DNA from: JAFGJQ01 sp964586145
Lineage (GTDB): Bacteria > Planctomycetota > Phycisphaerae > UBA1845
Direction: 5' to 3'
DNA length: 64,000 bases
NCBI GenBank assembly: GCA_964586145.1
Contig: CAZPHH010000004.1
Location: 1-64,000, forward strand
Shown here: positions 61,585 through 64,000 of the stretch, piece after piece
How positions within the stretch are numbered: position 1 is the stretch's first letter
Layout of the letters: every line of letters begins with the position of its first letter
Notes under the pieces: generated by a model
Database searches by the model: none
Told to the model about the DNA's origin: nothing
What the model saw: only the letters and a program-made list of their open reading frames with translations
Made by a program: the position numbers and the translations under genes

Positions 61585-61650
61585 GACCGATTCCTTTCGA
61601 TGCGACCGGGACCGGCTGAATCGGTCCGGTCGCGGCCGGACCCCTCGCCG

Positions 61651-62805
61651 TCAGGGCCGGCCCGGCTGAGGGTTGCTCGCTCCCGTCCTGTGTCGCTGCT
61701 CCACCGCATCGCGCAGAACGGGATCGTATATGGAGATATCGGCGCCGTCATACAACTCCCTGTACAGGACTTGCATGGCCGGCGCCGTCAGACGGTCGCG
61801 CAGTCTTTGCTCCAGCTCGGGACGCAACGTCTCAAAACTCTCGGTCCGGCCCGGCAGAAGCCGCTCCCGCCGGACAATATGGTAGGCGGTTTCGATCCGG
61901 ACGGCATTCGATGTTTCTCCGTCCTTCAGGGCAAAGGCGACCTCGCGGAGCAGGGCGGGAACGTCCGGATCATCCGCCGCAAACGGCTCCAGGGTCCCGC
62001 CGTTCTGTCCGGTCGTGGCGTTCGTGCTGTACAGGCGGGCCAGGTCCCCAAACGGCACGCCGGCCTCGATCAGCCGACGGACCCGGGCAACCTGCGCCGG
62101 GTCCGCCAGTTCGATGTGGCGAATCGAGACCCGGTCAGTGGCGACTCGATCATACTCGCGGCGCAGGTGGTCCGAGGTGATCCGCAGCCCGGCCGTCACG
62201 ATTTTTCGCAGGTACGCGTTCCGCTCGACGGCCAGGCGGTACTCCCGGTCGGATATGTTCCGTCGCAGGAGGATGCCGTCCAGAATCGCTCGGCCGGCCT
62301 GTGGGTCCAAGGCATCGGCGTCGGCGCCGGTGACGCTGCCGACCAGTTGGCGGATCGATCGATCGTATTCCCGGTCGATGTCCTGCTGTGACACGGAAAT
62401 CCCGCGATCGGCCGCAAGGCGGCGGGCTCCCTGCAAAACGACCATCTGCTCCAGCATTCCGGGACCGTGGCCGGCGAGGAGCAGGTCCACCAGGGGGCCG
62501 CGGCGGATGGGCGCGCCGTTGACCGCGGCGATGATGTCGTCGTCGGCGGAAGCGGTTTGCGGCGCGGAGGGAGGCGCCGCCGGGACCGGCTCGGCCGGCG
62601 TGGCGGATCGAGTGGCGGGTGGTGGCTGAGCAACCGTGGGCCAGGCTTCTCCGACGCGGCGGGCGGAACCGCCGCCCGGTGTCTGGCAGCCGGGCAGAAC
62701 CGCGAGCAGCGCCATGCACGCAGGCGCGCCGATGTGGCGATGCAACGTTCGGCGCCGGCTCCTGCGTACCGCGACGGCCACGGGTTTGCTGCGCGGACCT
62801 TTCAT
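61651..62805 (-). CDS. SurA/PpiC-like peptidyl-prolyl isomerase lipoprotein
   Basis: A 384-residue exported foldase. An unusually long basic leader precedes a hydrophobic stretch and lipobox LPGC (Cys about residue 40). Pro-rich linker to 85, then a SurA-N-like helical region ('IIAAVNGAPIRRGPLVDLLL', 'LEQMVVLQGARRLAADRGISVS' in parts) and a parvulin domain about 240-345 with 'VSIRHIELAD', 'GVPFGDLARLYSTNATTGQNGGTL' in parts and 'AYHIVRRE'. Lipid anchoring would place it at the inner or outer membrane, assisting secreted proteins. TTG at 62844 could extend it by 13 residues; ATG was preferred. Confidence 0.87.
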   Translation of the reverse strand: MKGPRSKPVAVAVRRSRRRTLHRHIGAPACMALLAVLPGCQTPGGGSARRVGEAWPTVAQPPPATRSATPAEPVPAAPPSAPQTASADDDIIAAVNGAPIRRGPLVDLLLAGHGPGMLEQMVVLQGARRLAADRGISVSQQDIDREYDRSIRQLVGSVTGADADALDPQAGRAILDGILLRRNISDREYRLAVERNAYLRKIVTAGLRITSDHLRREYDRVATDRVSIRHIELADPAQVARVRRLIEAGVPFGDLARLYSTNATTGQNGGTLEPFAADDPDVPALLREVAFALKDGETSNAVRIETAYHIVRRERLLPGRTESFETLRPELEQRLRDRLTAPAMQVLYRELYDGADISIYDPVLRDAVEQRHRTGASNPQPGRP

Positions 62806-62900
62806 TCGGCGTCTGACGGTATCCGCGGGTGTACGGTGCGTCAACGTCCGTCCGTCGCTACAATGCCCGGCCGGTGATACGGGCGACAGGGGAGGTGAAC

Positions 62901-63695
62901 GTGTCCGACGGCAGGCCGGATGATCGAGTGCGGGTGACCATTCTGGGCAGCGGCACGTCGCACGGCGTTCCCATGATCGGCTGTGACTGTCCGGTCTGCA
63001 CGTCGACGGACCCGCGGGACCGGCGGACCCGGCCCGGCATCGTCGTGGAGTACGCAGACCGCGTCTTTTTGGTGGACACCAGCCCTGAACTGCGGCTTCA
63101 GTGTGTCGCGAACGGCATCCGGAGGGTGGACGCCATCCTGTTCACGCACCACCACGCCGACCACATTGCCGGGCTGGACGATCTGCGGCGGTTCAACGAC
63201 CTGATGGACCGGACGTTGACGTGCTACGGCCTGCCGCACACCGTGGAGGTGATCCGCCAGTGGTTTCGGTACGCGTTTGAGCACGATCCGGACTACCCGT
63301 CGCAGAAGCCGTCGTTGCGCCTGGAGTCGCTGGACGGCGGTCCGTTCGAGCTGTTCGGCCGGACGATTGTGCCGATTCCGCTGATGCACGGGCCGTTGGC
63401 CGTTCTGGGGTATCGGTTCGGAAACGTGGCGTACTGCACGGACTGCAACCACATCCCTCCGGAATCGCTCGAGCGCCTGCGAGGGCTGGACGCCTTGATT
63501 TTGGACGGGTTGCGCCACAAGCCTCACCCCACGCACTTCAACCTGGCGCAGGCGGTGGAGATGGCCCGCCGGATTGGTGCGCGCCGGACCTGGTTCACGC
63601 ATATCGCTCATGCCCTGAAGCACGCGGAGACGGACGCGGAGTTGCCGGCGGGCATGGCCTTGGCCTATGACGGGCTGGTTATCGGAGGTGAGTGA
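62901..63695 (+). CDS. PhnP-like metallo-beta-lactamase-fold hydrolase
   Basis: A 264-residue phosphodiesterase-type MBL protein. 'TILGSGTSHGVPMIGCDCPVCTSTDPRDRRTR' is the PhnP family opening; C-x-C-x2-C here matches the structural zinc site of PhnP. The catalytic THHHADH is near residues 83-89, followed by 'GLDDLRRFN', later 'PLMHGPLAVLGYRFG' and 'YCTDCNHIP', and the last metal ligand in 'WFTHIAH'. PhnP cleaves cyclic ribosyl phosphate, but the broader family includes other cyclic phosphodiesters; there is no phosphonate gene nearby. The start is GTG five bases after GGAGG; longer GTG starts are rejected for lack of a ribosome site. Confidence 0.9.
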   Translation: MSDGRPDDRVRVTILGSGTSHGVPMIGCDCPVCTSTDPRDRRTRPGIVVEYADRVFLVDTSPELRLQCVANGIRRVDAILFTHHHADHIAGLDDLRRFNDLMDRTLTCYGLPHTVEVIRQWFRYAFEHDPDYPSQKPSLRLESLDGGPFELFGRTIVPIPLMHGPLAVLGYRFGNVAYCTDCNHIPPESLERLRGLDALILDGLRHKPHPTHFNLAQAVEMARRIGARRTWFTHIAHALKHAETDAELPAGMALAYDGLVIGGE

Positions 63696-64000
63696 GGGGA
63701 GGACCGGAAGGGGGTTCGCGAGGCGGACGCTGTTTCGGGTTCGCTTCCGCCGCCGGCAGCTCCGCCATTCGGACGGCGCCGGAATTTCCGGCGCGCGTCG
63801 GGTCCGCGGATATCCCGGATCCCGGCCGGGCATCGGGCCTTTGTTCCGTTACGCGGACTTCGGCGGTGAAATCTACTGCAAAAGGCGTACGCGCGATTTG
63901 CCTTTCGGCGATCTGAAACATACATCGTATCCGGATCGGCAACAGTAGGAGTCGATCCGGTACGCCGACCAGGGAAGGGACCGGCGTGTGACTCGAGCCC
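63696..64000. other. Right flank without a gene
   Basis: 305 bases with no supportable gene. Nothing resembling a terminator follows the MBL gene. Short open frames here have no ribosome site or family resemblance. Confidence 0.45.

Overview
The window reads as a scaffold of a high-GC bacterium, most likely a member of the Planctomycetota close to the Phycisphaerae. The case rests on several secreted proteins ending in paired Asp-rich, dockerin-like EF-hand repeats of the planctomycete type, a type II pseudopilin-like protein with an FTLIELLVV methylation motif, a parallel beta-helix protein with repeated 'SPCIDAGS' and 'NCIFW' signatures, and an acyltransferase fusion of the ornithine-lipid type. 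The taxonomic call is inference; no rRNA gene is present. Two runs of exactly 100 N (28033-28132 and 40803-40902) mark scaffold joins. All genes use the standard code with TGA as a normal stop.

Layout. 0.2-8.6 kb is housekeeping: a DUF6941-like protein, lipM-like octanoyl/lipoate transferase with gcvPB, a REP-associated (Y1/HUH) transposase, an AraC-GyrI regulator, groES-groEL and a Tat-exported DUF362 lipoprotein. 8.7-31.4 kb is an alpha-glucan utilisation region: a type I pullulanase, three more GH13 enzymes, a lipoprotein esterase with a glycogen-binding domain, a secreted protein made of two copies of an uncharacterised module, a pseudopilin-like protein, an unusual sugar ABC transporter (binding protein fused to permease, plus a second permease with a very large periplasmic insertion) and an MFS carrier. 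Three near-identical 13-bp sites (consensus TNRACCGSTTTAG) lie upstream of three units in this region and look like operators of one LacI-type regulon.

31.4-38.5 kb holds a cyclase-family amidohydrolase, a small lipoprotein, tRNA-Arg(CCG) with its own promoter and terminator, a SprA-related putative metalloprotease, a lysine-dehydrogenase-like enzyme, a strong candidate small-RNA unit (about 110 nt, consensus promoter and intrinsic terminator) and a hybrid histidine kinase/response regulator pair. 38.4-41.8 kb holds two acyltransferase genes. 42.1-46.6 kb is a large beta-helix surface protein gene broken by an in-frame TGA and by a frameshift at a run of nine G.

46.7-64 kb returns to core functions: ribE-pdxA, a small lipoprotein, der with a zinc-ribbon protein, PilZ, a NifU-type Fe-S scaffold, the redox repressor rex, an unknown exported protein, a complete five-gene dipeptide/oligopeptide ABC operon, a beta-propeller lipoprotein, an adenylate kinase, a SurA-like lipoprotein foldase and a PhnP-like metallo-beta-lactamase-fold hydrolase. 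Two genes (gcvPB, ribE) have a -10 box so close to the ATG that their transcripts are predicted to be leaderless.
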